The translations under genes were made by a program, and so were the position numbers. Of a DNA stretch of 64,000 bases, positions 43,588 to 57,803 are shown one piece after another. Within the stretch, counting starts at the first letter, position 1, and the number at the start of each line of letters is the position of its first letter. Where the stretch lies: contig VXCM01005920.1 of the NCBI GenBank assembly GCA_014773175.1, positions 1 through 64,000 on the forward strand, given 5' to 3'. The notes under the pieces were generated by a model. The model did not search any database. It had not been told where the DNA came from and saw only the letters and a program-made list of their open reading frames with translations. This DNA is from Lucifuga dentata (Eukaryota > Chordata > Actinopteri > Ophidiiformes > Bythitidae).

Positions 43588-44077
43588 ATGGCGACACCTC
43601 GTCGCTCATCTCAGCTATCGCAGACAAACTCCCTGCTGTCCTCCTCGCTCCGCAATGCCTCTCTCCCGCTCACCCCGCCAGGTTCTCCTTCGGCACCCAC
43701 CGAAAATGCCACTCAGCTTTCACCCAGAGCCGTGATGGAGAACCCCGCGGACGGGGAAGTAACTCCGGCCTCTCCTAACACCCCAGCCCTGGCCCTCAGC
43801 AGCAGCAGCAGCAGCAGCACCTCGAGCAGCAGCGCGAGCTCTCCAACCACCACCGAGGGCAGCGGGACCAGCGCGGGCTCCACGCCCGATTCTGGGCCCG
43901 CTAACCCCGGCAGCAGCAGCAGCAATGTGGGCGGTGGTACAAATGGGGCTTTCAGGGAGTTGTTCGAAGCTTGTAGAAACGGGGACGTTTCGAGAGTGAA
44001 GAAAGTCGTAGATGCGGTGAATGTGAACGCCAAAGACATGGCAGGACGCAAGTCGACCCCTCTGCATTTTGCTGCAG
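43588..44077 (+). CDS. tnks: tnks exon 1: Ser/Pro-rich N-terminus and first ankyrin helix pair
   Basis: About 163 codons, donor GCAG|GTAATT, phase 1. The GC content rises sharply over this exon compared with its flanks. A poly-Ser run is encoded by AGC codons at about 43798-43820 and 43910-43922, so length variation between individuals is likely. The last third contains the start of ankyrin cluster 1 ([15 protein letters not shown], then [18 protein letters not shown]). Confidence 0.95.
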
Positions 44078-47000
44078 GTAATTTTCGCAGATATCAGGTT
44101 TTAAACTAATTTTAAACTAAGCTTTTTTCAGATTGTCCAGCTTTGGGGTGCATCTGAGGCCATGACGTAGTAAAACTGGACACAAGCACAGCCTTCATCC
44201 GTGTTTTACCACAACAGTATCGTCTTTGACCAAGCTAAGAATTGTGTCAACAAATACAACAGGCTTCATGTTTTAAAAAGGAAATCAATTAAACATGTTT
44301 CAATGTATGATCAGAATCGCAAGTTCTTGCATAACCCCAATAATTTCTTGTTTTTCACAATTACTGAAGTATTTTCCCTGTGCATATGAATATTTAATAT
44401 GGTGTAATATGTAATATCATGTTTTTTTAAATTAATTAATTAATTTTAAATTTCAAACATCANAATATGGTGTAATATGTAATATCATGTTTTTTTAAAT
44501 TAATTAATTAATTTTAAATTTCAAACATCAAATAGCTGGCCAGTAATCTTTATTTGTGGCTCAAAAAATATTGCCCCAACTCATAATTTCTTGATGGTGT
44601 AATAGAATTCCATAGAACACAAGTTTAAAGAGGCAACAACATGATAATATGTTTTGGAAAACTTGTGTATGTGAATAGCGGAGACATTTAATGAAGATAA
44701 CACAATGTTAGTTGGGAAACAGCAATGAAGTGTTTCCAATTTAAACGTTACTTGCACTGTTTTAATAACTGTACATAAGGTTATTTGATTCTTTTGAGAA
44801 TAATTATTTGATGGAAACATAACAATTTGCATGTTCTCTTGTTGAAATTCTGTCCTTAAAATTTGCACAACATCTGGACAAAACCATACCCATATGTATA
44901 TCTTAAAGCACTTTTGCTTTATTGCTTGTAAGGTGCAGGCACATTTTGTGTTATTTGTGGTTGACTAATTTCATTTAAATAATACTGGCAACAACCATGA
45001 AAGGCTAAACATCCTATATACAGTATATATATATCACAGCAGTCATTTTTTTTAGATTAAAAGGATTGTGAGGAGATACATGCAAGGCCAATAGAAGGAC
45101 AGCTCTCTAACTGAAACGCTTCAATTTACACAACAATATCAATAACATTTCCAAAAATAAATGTTGTCCTTCCTTTGTGTTGTATGAATAAAACATACCC
45201 CTTGATAGGCCTCACACAGCAATCCATCAGGGCCAGCAGTATTTGAGCTAACAGAATTTATTAAAATCATTTCTGTTAAGAAGAGTGCGTGTACTATGTC
45301 GGATCATCCTATGTATTTCAGTGTGTGGACAAATGACACTCTTTGACAACGCAGAGTGTCTGAATCATCAGAAGTCTTTTGATGGAGGCAAATGAACATT
45401 GTATGCTAATAGACTTTATCAGCCAATGAAATTTGTCCAAACAGATTTGTCGAAAGTTTTGCAGCCTGCCTGCATCAGCTTGGTAGTTTGACCTTCGATG
45501 TGTCTGTGAACGTGACAGCGCAAACGCAGCCTTTGATTTTATGTTGGTGCTAAGTGAAATTTAATGGAATGGAGTGTATTAGGTTTTGCATCAAACCTGC
45601 AGCGCACTCATTCATCTTTAAAATAGAAACGATTATAGCTCTGCATTTTCATTTTGCTTTCAAAGAAAAGCAGTTGCGAGGACATTTTATTTTAATGCGG
45701 CTTCATTTGAATATTCTCCACACTTGTTTGGGGAATCAAAGAAAGTGGTTCACAGTTTTAAAAAGTTTTCTTCTTAAGTTTTCTTAACTGTTTTGTATTC
45801 TTTTATCAGTGTGTGCAAGGAAAAAGAAAAAAAAAGGTAAAGCTGATTGTAACTGACGGTTTTTCATTCTCACTGTGCAGGTTGAACAAGAACAGATTCT
45901 CTACAGTCTTATGGCAAGTTTGCAGTAATGAGATACAGTGTAACAGGTTCAGCACTTTCCCAAACAAGTGCTTAAGAAAAGAAACTACCATAATTAATGA
46001 CCACAAAGAAAACAAAGATAATTGAGGATCTAAGTCCTTATTCTTGGCAGAAATGAAACCATAGAAAGCAGCATTAAAAAAATAAAATAAAATAAAATAA
46101 AACAAACAGAATTAATAGGCTTTGTACTGATCATTAATAATTAGTCTAACAGAATGTGATTTTCAGTCTCAGTCATGGATCAGCTGCTTTTTTCTGTGGA
46201 GGAAAGAGTAGTTTTAGGCTCTGGGGTTAGTTCATTTTTGGCAAAATTTTTAAGATAACCACATAACACTGAAACTCTTTTAAAGAGGAAGATTTTATGA
46301 ATTTAAGATCACATCTGAATTTGAATTTAAGATCACATCTTTCAAAAATGTTGTTTTGAAAAATAATACACTACAGACCAGACGTTTCAAGCCACCCCCA
46401 GATCTTTTTTTTAAAATCATCAGTACACAGTTTGTTTTACAATTTATTGCAGGAAATGACACAAATACATAAAATAAATGTAATTAATTAGTTTTCAAGA
46501 AGAATTTGTCAACAAGAGCACATTATGTAGCCACTATGGCTTAAGAAATGATTTTTAATGAAGGCATGCCCAGTCTGTGTTAGTGCAGTGGCACTCCAGT
46601 TGTGTTCCAAACTTCCTTGCCCAGACTCCCTTGCTTATGTGTTTTAACATTTTATTCAGTAGCTTGCTGTCTGCCTTCTCCCAGATCATTTTGTGATTAA
46701 CTTGCTACGCAGTCTGCTCATGCTGAATCTGGGAGTGGCCTCAAACTTCTGGCCTGTAGTGTGCAAACACAATTGCCGTACATTACTGATGTATGATTTT
46801 AATATGATTAGATTTGTGGAGAACCTAGTCTTCAACAAATTATATATTTTTTGATGATGGCAACCTCTGGTGGCCATTACAGGAACTGCACCTGAAGGAA
46901 CTTCCACATTGGTTTGATTAAGCCAGCCACTTAATATTGTAATTTCTCTGCATTTGAAGTCATAAACCAAATTTTTGCACTCTGTTCTCTGGTTTCCTTC

Positions 47001-49249
47001 GGTGTAAAACATCACAGTGCAGCTGCTTTGGTAAGCATCAGCGTGTTTTGTGTCTCTGGATGTCTGGGAGCCTTTACCTCCACTTTGAGGTCAGAGTTGC
47101 AGAATTGATTTATGGCTGCACAAAAACATTATAAAAGCTACAAGAGTTTCCAGTTGACATCACAATAAAATAGTTTGTAACAAGTCTCTTCCTGCTCTCT
47201 CCCTCCCTGCTCCTTTCTTCCTCCCTTTCCTCTCCCACTCATTCACCTACCCTCCATCCACCTTCCTCTCTCTCTTTCTGTTCTTTCTTCTTTCAACTTT
47301 CTATGAGCTTACCTCAGGTTTTGGGAGAAAAGATGTGGTGGACCACTTGCTTCAGACAGGCGCTAATGTGCACGCTCGTGATGACGGGGGCTTGATTCCT
47401 CTTCACAATGCCTGCTCATTTGGCCACTCTGAGGTAGGAGTTGTCATAGACATGTCATATTTGTGTTCAGGATGATTTCTTGTGTTTTGCCACTGCTGTC
47501 AGACAAAAATTTACACTCTGACATAAGCAGTGTTGAATCTGCTACTAGATGAGATAAAATATGAATGTTTTTTGCTTATCTAATACAAACATGTTTTCTA
47601 AAGACTGGACAGCAGCGACCCCTTAAAATATAATTTTCAGATCTTCAGACCACTTTGTAGCTAAAGCCTGCCAAACTTGAATACTATTGGGGTCTTTGCC
47701 ACTCCACACTTCTGGTTTTTACTGGTCAGTAAATGGGCTATTTCACATGATGACAGGGTATTTCATAAATGAAGACGAGTCGAGTGGCTGACTCACAACA
47801 TGATGTGCAAAAATCTCAGTTCCTGTTTAGAGGAATGAGCCAGTGATGGGTATGATTTCATATTACTCATGCAAGTTAATTTTATTTGTATAGCCCAATA
47901 TCACATCCAATGGTTCAAAGGACTTTACAGATGCACACATTAACGGTTCCCAATCCACCCCAAGCTCTCTAAGAAGACGAGGAAAAACTCCCTTAAAATA
48001 TATATATATTATAATATAATACCAGGAAAAAAAACTGAAGAAACCTTGGGAGAGGCAATTCAAAGAGAGATTCCCTCTCCTTGAATGACTGGATGTGCAA
48101 TAGAAGCCGCAGGTGGGGGGAAAAAGGGATACAAGGGATAACCTTCAAAGAGGCTTTAAGCTCAAACAAAACTCAACAAAAATATACCATTTTTCTTTTA
48201 CTCCTGTGGAGGATTGTAACTGTTTACTACCAGTTACATAAAAGGGAAGCTGATATGAAATGTCCTTACAATATGGGAGGACTAACACCAAAACTATACC
48301 GAGAATGGGGCAAAGACCCAAAATGACACGTCTTCGTGCATCTTTCATTTAAGCTTCCATTGACAGTTGGCAGCACCAGTCACATTAGAGTCTTTGTCCG
48401 CTTCTAAATATGTCACCCTGCTTGAATAAAATCAAATTTTTTCCATCCCAATGGGTGGCGTTATGTGTCTTGATAATTGGTCACACTAGATGGCATTCTG
48501 AAGGGCGAACCCAAGTGGATGCAGTCGGCCAACTCAAAATCAGGCTCAGAATCAGACAAAGAATCCTGTCGTGTTGCCTCCTTAAAGTGTCTAAAAATTC
48601 ATCTGACCGCTCAGAATTTCTGAAATTTCCGTTTTTCCTCCCAAAGCACATATTTGATGTCTTGGTTGAAGATATTTGCAGCTGCCCTGTTCTGCACTGT
48701 GACTAGAAACCACTGCTGCATAATCACTCTGTTACTGTGTTTTAGCTGCGCCCAGAGATGCTTGATAGGAAACAGAGGAATCATATACTGGAATGAGGGA
48801 ATCATTTTGCTAAGTGGGCAGGAATTTTGGTACTTTTCAAAATGGTGCTGAATCATTTTCATCGCTGCTGGAGTGCTGAGAGAGGTAGAGGCTCAAAGGT
48901 GCTGCCACATAACTCTGCCTGACTGAGAATTAAAGCCTTTTACCTGTGTTGTTTTTTCACTCTGCACACCATCCCCGAACATTGTTTTTTAATTTGAGTG
49001 GGGCTGTTCACAAAGCCAAGCACCCCCTCCATCTGTCAGTCAGCTACACAAGCATTGGCCAGTCCACTGATATTGCAACATAATGTCGTTTTGACAGCAA
49101 TTACAGTGTAAAAACATGTAACTCTGCTTTTTTTTTGCATGTAAAATCCACTGTACACTGTCAGGCTTTAAAGTCAAATTGACAAAACACAAACATGGTA
49201 TACCTCTGTGTAATTGCTGCTTTGCTATTCTGGTTTTGCCAAAGCCTGC

Positions 49250-49284
<35 letters not shown>

Positions 49285-49857
49285 ATTAGCTGAGACAGCT
49301 GTGCTAATGCTTTTCATCCTCGTCGCCATTAACCTCGGTCATAACCAGTCAGATGTTTCCAATTTCTAATGCTTTATGTGCTTTTAGAGGTTTGTTGCAG
49401 AGCACTTTACAACTTTGCTCAAATAGTGCTGCAATACTGCAACTGCAAACATGATCGCAATGATGAATGGTGCTGTAGAGAGAGAGCGAGAGAGAGAGTG
49501 AGAGAGAGAGAAAGAGAAAGAGGGAGAGGGAGAAGCAGAGGAAGAGCCTGTACAGTCTATATTGTTCTCTCTTCCCTTTTATTTCTGTCTCTCTCTGTCT
49601 GTCTCACCCAAATTTGATTATGATGAAGCCAGTTGAATTCACTGTGAAATTTCACTGGATGGAAGCTCATTCACCAATTGTAAAATAACGGTAACACATT
49701 AACCTGAGTGGGAAGCAGAGACACCTGCCACAGGTAGAGATCCACGTCCCGCTTCTGCTTCCAGCAGCTCACAAACAGCCCATCCTCTGTGTTTTTAGGT
49801 ATTAAGAAATTAAAGCGGCACTGTGAGCTTGGGAGCGCACACGCTGTACTCACAGAC

Positions 49858-49892
<35 letters not shown>

Positions 49893-51318
49893 TGTGTATG
49901 TATGTATGTTTGTTTTTTGTTTGTGTGTATGCTGTGGTCTATAAATAGGGTGGCGAAAATAAAACAGAAATATGGAGTGAATGAAACATTTCAACAATTG
50001 AAGATGTCTGCATGGCTGACAGAAGCTCCATATTCTCAGTCTGAACCACCAGATCAGATAAAATATTGATATTGGAAATATTGATTATGTTTTGCAGCAC
50101 ACTTCCCTCAGTCTGCAGCAGAAAATAAATAAATAAATAAATAAACAAATAAATAGAAAAAGAAAAACAAACATGAATTAAAGGACCATACCATCCATTT
50201 TGCATGTTTGAGCCTAATGTATTCAGTTTCCATACATGTTAAGTTACTGACAATTATTTCCCAAAGGATAAAACCGTATTTAAGCTTTCCTGATATTTTG
50301 AAAAACCTCTTAATCTTTCAAAATGAAATATTTAAGTGATATACCCACCTTAAAAATTGATATTTCACCTGCTAATACTTATGCAGGTTTATGAAGTCAC
50401 GGTTGTTGAAATTTTTTTGATAAACGCAGGTCTTTTGGGACTATATTCCCTGGTGGAGCTATACATTCAATCTGCACTTTTATTGTGCTTAAATGCTATA
50501 ATATAAAAAATAAAAAAAAAAAGCCTGAATACACGTGTTGTTTGCGATGATGGATTACCTCCTATCCTAAGAACATTTAAAGTATCAACAAGTTGATTTA
50601 ATAGTGTACCAGAATGAACTGAAAACAATAGTGGTCTGGAAGATATAGGAAAAAATTTTTTAACTCACCTTTCCAGTAGTATGCTTTGGGAAATGATTGT
50701 CAGTAATGTTACATGTATGAAAATTCAATATATTAGGCTCAAACATGCAAAATCGATGATATGGTCCTTTAAGGTGTGAGTGTGGGAGGAAAAATAGACG
50801 GATTTAAAATAACAATAGTGAGTGAATATTTTTGATGTTGTTGCTGTCAGGTTGTGTCCTTGTTGCTGTGTCAGGGGGCAGACCCCAACGCTAGAGACAA
50901 TTGGAATTACACACCACTACATGAGGCTTCCATCAAGGGGAAGATCGACGTTTGTATAGGTAAGCACATCCACACACACACAGACAATCAATTTTGTGGG
51001 TGAGGTACAGATGGGACAACAGGTGTTTGGTGTTCACACTATCGCTCACATAGCTAATATCAATAGCAAGGCAGATATCTGTTAATACACATTGCACATT
51101 GAATGTCAGTAAAAGTAAACTTTTGTGACATTTGGAGTTCTTTTTTCCGAGTTGTTTTCAGAATTGTGCAGCTGTGTTCCCGCCAGTGAAACTGATTTGT
51201 GAAAATTTTGTTAGAACCAATTGGTATGATGGTCAATATGAGGAAAACAGTTGAAAATAACTACAGTTGCCCTTTAAGGACATGTTGGATAAGTGTATGT
51301 GTATCAAATCTCTAATCC

Positions 51319-51362
<44 letters not shown>

Positions 51363-54300
51363 NCTCTTTTCTCTCTCTCTCCCCCTCCCCCCTCTTTCTC
51401 TCATATATGCAGGCATGCACCACACACACAAAAACACAGTACAGCTTAAGATCAATATTAACAGCACATGCGTTTTAGATGGAGCATCAGTCTGGCTCTC
51501 ATCGATAGACTGAAGTCCAGCAATAATTAGTCGACCATGTCATGACTCAAACTCGTTGCCAAAGTAGTTCCTACTGGTCCAGGAGCCAAATCTGGAACTT
51601 CCTAAAGTGCAGTTATTTAACATATAGGGCCAATGAAGTTGTTCCTCTGTGGTAACACAGGTGATTAGTGCTGCACAGATGAAATTAATACACGCAGAGT
51701 AGACTGTCTTTAAAGCTTTATAAGTTATGATCATTGATGATAAAGTTTTTGGTTTTTCCATCTACCATTTAGATGAAATAAAACTCAGTGATTCCCCTGA
51801 CACCATGTAAGATGCTTATTCTCATTTGTCGTGGGATTGTAATAGAATTGGATTTTTTAGATGTTAAATTTTTGCTGTTTGTGTTGAAGTTGTGTGTGTG
51901 CCTTTGTAAATGGTTCCCTCTAAAGTTACCTGGAGTTCAGTTTAATCACGCAGACATTTTTTTAGAGAGAATAATAAGCCACCCACACACTGTGTGCTAT
52001 TATTTTTCCATTAACCATAAAGCAATTAATAACCTGTTAATTGGAATTACTGTATTACTGCTTGGTCTCAAGCCGACACAGGGGAGGGAAGAGCATTGAT
52101 TTCCCTCACACGAGCTCTCGCCAACATCGTTTTCATTTTAGAAAGTTGAAATAACAATAGTCTTAGTTCAGAAAGGACAACAACAGCAGTCGATACTTAA
52201 AAAATGAACTGAAAAATAGAGATGACGTGTTACTGACCCCTGAGGGAAATTTAAAGTAGATAAGACGTGCCACAGCAAGAAACCCCTTTCACCAATAAAG
52301 TGTTGGCTGGTGTTTATGATCTTAATGGAAAAACAGTGGAAGATGAATGTTACTGAAGTGACTTATGGTTATTTGGTGTCACCTTGTGCCAGTGTCACTC
52401 TGGAATCCGCAGAGCAACAAAGAGGAACGTAGCACCACTCTTTTTTCTTTTTTCTTTCTGTTTTTTTTTTTTAAGTTCTGTAATATCTGCTGCAGAGTGA
52501 CTGGACCCAAAGGCGTCACTTTATATATACCCACTTTTGTGGTGTTAATTATCCCTGTGCATAAAATTATCCTTTTGCACAAAGTTCTTATTATATTATT
52601 GATTCTGGAAATAACACAGTGAAATTTCTGTGTAAAGTTTTTGTTGTAGCACATCTTAGATTGACATTGGATATGTTGTTTCATGCTGCAGTTCACAATG
52701 AATCTGAACAGCATCTACATCAAGAGCTGTTAAAAAAGAGAAAATGTTCTGTATTTAGACACAACAGAATATTAACAAGTAATGTGCTGATTGCTTACAT
52801 AACAAGAAGGCATGCCTCAATAACATCCTAATTACTCNCACACACACACACAAACTGTGAAAACTGTTAACTGTTGTTAAAAAATGAGCCACAATATTAA
52901 ATTTAATTGAAATTGGCCCATTAGTATTGATTTTATAGACCAAAAACTTCTGGATCCTAGTTCCAGAATATGTGCCAAATCATATGATCCAGAAATTTAA
53001 TCACTTCTTCCTCTTGTCATTATCCATCTCTCCCCCCAAATTTAATCAAAATCTACCCATAACTTTTCAAGACATCTTGCTAACAAGCAAACGCCTGTGA
53101 TCATATAACGTCCTTGGTGGAGGTAACTAAATAAAAAAACAAAACACACAGGCTAAATTAATGAGAACAGTATGTAGATCCATTATTACACTTATCTAAA
53201 TCATTTATTCAAATATTGCACTGCCCATGTAAAAACAAGTCAATGCTAAGAGCAAGCTGCAAGCTTGCACAAGCTGTATTCCATCCAGCTCCAAACGTTT
53301 GCAGGTTCATTCAGGAGACTGACTGAACAGCTGGACTGCAGGATGCAAAATTGAATTTCTCAGTTGATTAACTTCAGCTCCTTACCAGCTTGTGTTGGAC
53401 TTGGAGATACAATCACCACACTTTGGAGAACAGGACATATTGAGGACGAGCTTGTTGCTGTCACTTGTCCAAACACTCCACTGACTGATTTGAAACCTCA
53501 CTCACTTTGCTTGCGCGCTACAACAGTGTGATTGTGGCAGTCAGGAGCTAGTGTCATTGCAGGATACTGACAACTCAAATTGTTCACACGCACACACTTG
53601 GCCCAGTAGTGAGCAACACCTTGACTGGGTGCTGCCATACCAGTAAAATACTATATGAAGTAAGGCAACATCTTCATGAAACTGAATGTCATTTGCAACT
53701 ATTTGAAAAGGAACATTTGTGAGATTATTTGAGCATTTTTAAAGCTCTAATCCTCAAATAAGGAATCTACTTCTGGCGTACCCCTCTAGTCCCCCCCCCC
53801 NAAAAAAAAATAAATAAATAAATAAATAAATAAAATAAAATAAAATAAAAACAAAAAACTGCATGATCTAAAACATATGGTTCACGACTGATCAAATTAA
53901 ATTTAGATGTTAGAATATCCTTGAAAGCACCAACAATCCCTGCTTCTTTACTAAGGTAACCTCATTTTACCCAAAAATAAACTAATTAAACTTTCCCTGG
54001 CATTAATTGTCTGTTCCAAGCAAATTTCAAGTCCTAAACAGTTTATTTTTACAGTCTGCTGGAATGAACAAAAACCAGTGGCTGCTTTGAAGGTATATGA
54101 ATAGGTATCCTTTGGAAAATGTTCAAAACCTACGTAAAGTATGTTAATATGAATTTGTACTCAAAATATGCAATGTTCCTGATGGAGACTATAAAAAAAT
54201 GCTCTTTGGATTAATAATTGTCTACATTTAATATATTGCTGCTTTGCTGTGGGTCGCATTTCCATTCATACATTAAGCTATTATGTCTAGTTGTGCTGGT

Positions 54301-57061
54301 GTTTTCCCTGTGCACAACTCGTGCATTTTCACTTCCTCCATCTATTCTTTGCTTCAAAAGAGGACTTTATGCCCTTTGATTACATTTTATATCTGCAGTG
54401 TCATTGTAGATTATGAACCGCAATATTACCATCTGAATAAATGGATTTTTAATATCGTGCAAGTTGTTTTCATGACTCAGATAATGCAGCACAGTTAATT
54501 TAAACTTTTTTTTCATCTGACCATGAAATTGGCATAATGATTTGATTTTAACACAGATAATCACTGCTCTGCTAGCGTCAGCAGGTGTAACTTTGCATAT
54601 TCATTTCAAAAAGCTTCTTAACTTTTGCCTGTCAAAGTGTTAAGAAACCACTCAGATTGATCTCCACAATTACAAACATCATGAGACAATTTTCCTCAGA
54701 GCATTAAGAGTCTAATTTCAGTGATGCTTTATTGTGTCAGATCTAAACCAGAGTTGAAAAGTTGACTCTTTCATTTATAAGTTTGTTTAAATCGACATGA
54801 CAAGCTGCAAGAAAACCAGGACTTTTCAACAAAACTCACATTATTTAGAGGTAGCTAATATATCATATTATTTTAGTAGTTTGTCATCCTGTCAGCTTAT
54901 AGATTTGGCAGCATCTTGTGTTCCAGTTGGTGTAACATCAGCTCAGTGTGATAGACTTTTGTCTCCTCTGCTGAGCACTGCACATGAAAACGTCAAAGAA
55001 ACTGCGAGACTGCCATCTCTTTAAGTTCATAAACAAAAATATTGAGATATTGGAAACCCTAAGGCTCTCCTTTCAGTTGGCTGTGAGATTGAAAAAAGCT
55101 TCCACTGCATCTCAGCACACACTAACTTTATCATCACAGCTAGTGATATTTTATTAGTTATTGATATGAGGATAGCCCGCAAGTTTAAATTGGAGGTCTG
55201 GCAAACACGTGATATCATCAAGAAATAACTGAACATAAGCATCATGTTCTCACTTGTGAACACCACACACACGTACCATATTCCCATCCTTAAAGGACCA
55301 TACCGGCTATTTTCATGTTTGAGCCTAATATATTCAGTACTGACAGTCATTTCCCAAAGCATATTACTGGAATGGTGAATTAAAAAAAAATAAAAATTCC
55401 TACCTTACAGACCGCCATTGGTTTCAGTTCGTTCTGGTACGCTATTAAAATCAACCTGTTGAAACATTCTTGGCATAGGTAATCTATTGCAAACAAAACG
55501 TATACTGTATTCAGAAGTTATCTAATTTTAGCGTTTAAGCGCAAGTGAATGTATGTCTCCACTGGGGAATATAGTCCCAAAAGAAGACCCGCATTTATCT
55601 AAAAATTTAAACAATTGTGACTTCATAAGTCTGTGTAACTATTGCCAGGCAAAACATCAATTTTTAAGGTGGGTGTATTGCTTGAATATTTGATTTTTAA
55701 AGATTAGAGATTTTGCAAAATATCAGGAAAGCTGAAACCCGGTTTTTTTCCTTGGGGAAATGGTTGTCAATAACGTAACATGTATGAAAATTGAATATAT
55801 GGATGGTATGGTCCATTAAGAGGAATCATAGTTTCATGTCTCGGCACTGTTACCACCAGAATTCAGATTGCTGTGATCTGGTTGAGAACAAATTAATTGA
55901 AGAGGAAATGCTCAGCAGTTCTGCTCCAAACTAAAGCAGAATACAGGAGGAGGTATGGTGAGGTGCTATCAACGCCTGTGAACTGCATACTTTACTGTCA
56001 GCTATGATTCCACCATTTTTACCCGTAAATTTTCCCCATAAAAGCATAGAGGGGCTTAATAGAGAAAGCACAGGGAGAGACCTTTAATTAAGTATACTGG
56101 AGATATGACTTTTCTGCTTTAAAAAAAAAAAAAAAAGCTCAGAAAAAATATCCAAATATAAACTAAGACCAAGTTCTAACATCTGTTAAGCTAGTGACAG
56201 TGACTGTAACTGAAAACTTCCTGCAGTTATTTTACAATCTTTTTAGTGGAAAACTTCTACTGTGAAGCAGCTGCAAGAAGTGCATGAGTTTGTGTGTTTG
56301 CACCTGCTTTTTTGACTGCTGTCTCAGCTGTCTTTTTGAAAAGCACATTGTTCTTGTATATATTGCTTATATTTAATGCTGTTTCTAATATTTTGCTCAC
56401 TTTATTCACGTATATGGAAGAGCTGAAATATTAAAAACATCAAGATAACACAGTCCAATAACACAGAGTGCAGCCTCAAAAATGACCTAGAGCTAAATCA
56501 ACTCATCTCTGACACAATGTCAACCACAACTAAAATTGTTAGGTTATTAATTAAAGTTAGTATTTATTACGTGACTGTTCTATTGGATTGTATTACAATG
56601 AATAACGGCTACTGAATGTATATTTTTCATTTTTTACAACTTGTACGAGGTAAAGAAAACAGTTTTCCTTTTTAACATTTAGACAGAACATTTTTGGATA
56701 TCTTTGAATTTGTCACCAACTCGTTTGTCTCTCTCTTCAAGTTACTTACTCAGCTGACTGCTCAGAGACGCCACAGATGTCTTGAAGTAGCCATTGCAGA
56801 TCCAGCATCGTCCTGACAACTAATCCTGTCCACACACAGATTTATGCTGTTTAGAGAGGGCATTTGCATGCATAATGGGCAAAACCGTGCCCATTGCAGA
56901 CAAAAACAGATGAAACAAATTGAGGCAGAGTTGCATATATATCAGCATAGACATGTTTGCAAGGTGTGTGAGCTGTTCAAACCTGTGTGTGTGTTTGTGA
57001 GGTTGACCATCAGAAGGTTAACTATCTTTTCTCTTGCTCTTTAGTATCTGAATCTCTTTGT

Positions 57062-57100
<39 letters not shown>

Positions 57101-57760
57101 CGTGCATGCGTGTGGCAGAGTGGGATTGGTGCAGAGCTAAATTTTGCTGAGAGGTGAGTGGGTGCTGTGTCAGTGCATGTCCAGAACACACGCGCTTGGT
57201 TATCTCATTTCCCTGTGTTGGGTTTAAATGGTGTAGTTTGAAGTGCACACAAGTCATAAAGGGCATGTGCCAGGGGAACCGCTCAGCAATCATAACAGAG
57301 GGAAGTGAGAAAGAGAGTATTGACGTTAGCGCCCTCATAAGAGCTAATTTACAAAAAAAAACCCTGAACACAGGGAGAGTTTGATATTCAGCTCATACCT
57401 GTTCAGCAGTCTCATGACTCTCTCCTCTCCTCTCCTCTCCTCTCCTCTCCTCCTCTCTTCTCTTATCATTTTCTGTCCTTACTTCTTTACCTGTCTCCTC
57501 TCATCTTCTGTTTTTCTTTGTCCTCCTGTCTCCTTGTTCCCTCATCTTTCTTCTTCCATTCTCTCATTTTCTTGTTTCTTCTCCTCTCGTCTGCTCATCT
57601 TCTTCTTTGTCCTTCCTTGTTTCTTTGTCTTTCTCCTCTCCTCTCCTCTCCTCTCCTCTCCTCTCCTCTTCTCTTTAATTGCTGTTCTATAATATCTTTC
57701 AGTTTTTATTTCCCTCTTCTCTCTTGCTCACACACAAACATTCTTGTTTTGGCGCTCCTG

Positions 57761-57803
<43 letters not shown>

